37,598 bases of DNA, from the IMG/VR virus record IMGVR_UViG_3300022839_000043, positions 1-37,598 of that record. One strand, written 5' to 3'. A program made the translations under genes and the position numbers. This DNA comes from a virus. The notes under the pieces are model-generated. The model was not told the origin of the DNA. It did no database searches and worked only from the letters and a program-made list of their open reading frames with translations. Each line of letters opens with the position of its first letter. The first letter of the stretch is position 1. Below are positions 37,479-37,598 of the stretch, piece after piece.

Positions 37479-37598
37479 ATGTTTAGTATTATTGCTTTGG
37501 GTTGTAACCTTATTACAGCAGAGTGTTCGGTTGTGACACATAGACCTAATTTACAGTTTAATACCTTTGATGTATGTGAAGTAGAAGCAAACAAACTT
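37479..37598 (+). CDS. Unknown protein, N-terminal 40 codons only
   Basis: Starts MFSIIALGCNLITAECSVVT two nt after the previous stop and runs open to the right edge (...FDVCEVEANKL). The start is mildly hydrophobic with two Cys, possibly a short signal-like segment, but too little is visible to say more. Confidence 0.55.
   Translation, partial: MFSIIALGCNLITAECSVVTHRPNLQFNTFDVCEVEANKL

Noticed and set aside
1-37598. A prophage or temperate lifestyle
   Set aside because: No integrase, excisionase, repressor or attachment site was seen in this window; the rest of the genome could still hold them.

Overview
The window is part of the genome of a tailed double-stranded DNA phage with siphovirus-type tail genes. 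It carries terminase, portal, prohead protease, capsid and tail modules and a full replication and nucleotide module. No integrase, repressor, ribosomal or host housekeeping gene is visible. The host cannot be read directly. GANTC sites (target of the alphaproteobacterial CcrM methylase) are dense in the main control region, and the nucleotide set (ThyX, B12-dependent RNR, MazG) fits marine alphaproteobacterial phages, so such a host (for example Rhodobacterales) is an inference only.

Layout. (1) 1-12503, leftward late operon. In order of transcription it runs small terminase, tRNA-Trp, tRNA-Tyr, large terminase, portal, S49 protease/scaffold, decoration protein, major capsid protein, five head-tail connector and terminator proteins, major tail protein, tail assembly chaperones and the tape measure, which runs off the left edge. 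(2) 12504-13765, about 1.26 kb without genes but rich in repeats, inverted repeats and one copy of a promoter-like element. (3) 13766-15880, leftward operon of nine very small unknown genes. (4) 15881-17076, divergent control region with a GANTC cluster, promoters, one tiny membrane protein gene and three successive tandem-repeat arrays that look like a replication origin. (5) 17077-22675, rightward early operon of small proteins, a SleB-type cell wall hydrolase, ThyX and a sigma-like factor. (6) 22676-33700, replication module: primase-helicase, a DNA polymerase I broken into three reading frames with a DNA methyltransferase gene between the first two, SSB, 5'-3' exonuclease, endonuclease I, metallophosphatase, methyltransferase-like, transglutaminase-like and MazG proteins. 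(7) 33760-36824, class II ribonucleotide reductase interrupted by a group I intron that encodes a LAGLIDADG endonuclease. Small proteins follow to the right edge.

Working together. Sigma70-type promoters in region 4 probably start the two early operons. The last early gene encodes a sigma-like protein. A conserved element of about 40 bp, with the shared core TGTGGCCCTAT, lies at 12914-12953 (leftward), 22687-22724 (rightward) and 28286-28325 (rightward). Each copy points at the start of a later operon: late structural, replication, and SSB. A second element of 21 bp, arranged as inverted pairs, occurs in the first two of these regions. A middle/late promoter family driven by the phage sigma factor is the simplest model, but it is inference.

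Most unusual points: a 34-nt segment between AAAAC direct repeats separates the last two polymerase frames, and its omission joins them exactly in frame; the group I intron sits inside the RNR catalytic NxCxE motif; the methyltransferase gene within the polymerase locus is a compositional mosaic; and the exonuclease part of the polymerase has no usual start codon ahead of its first catalytic motif.
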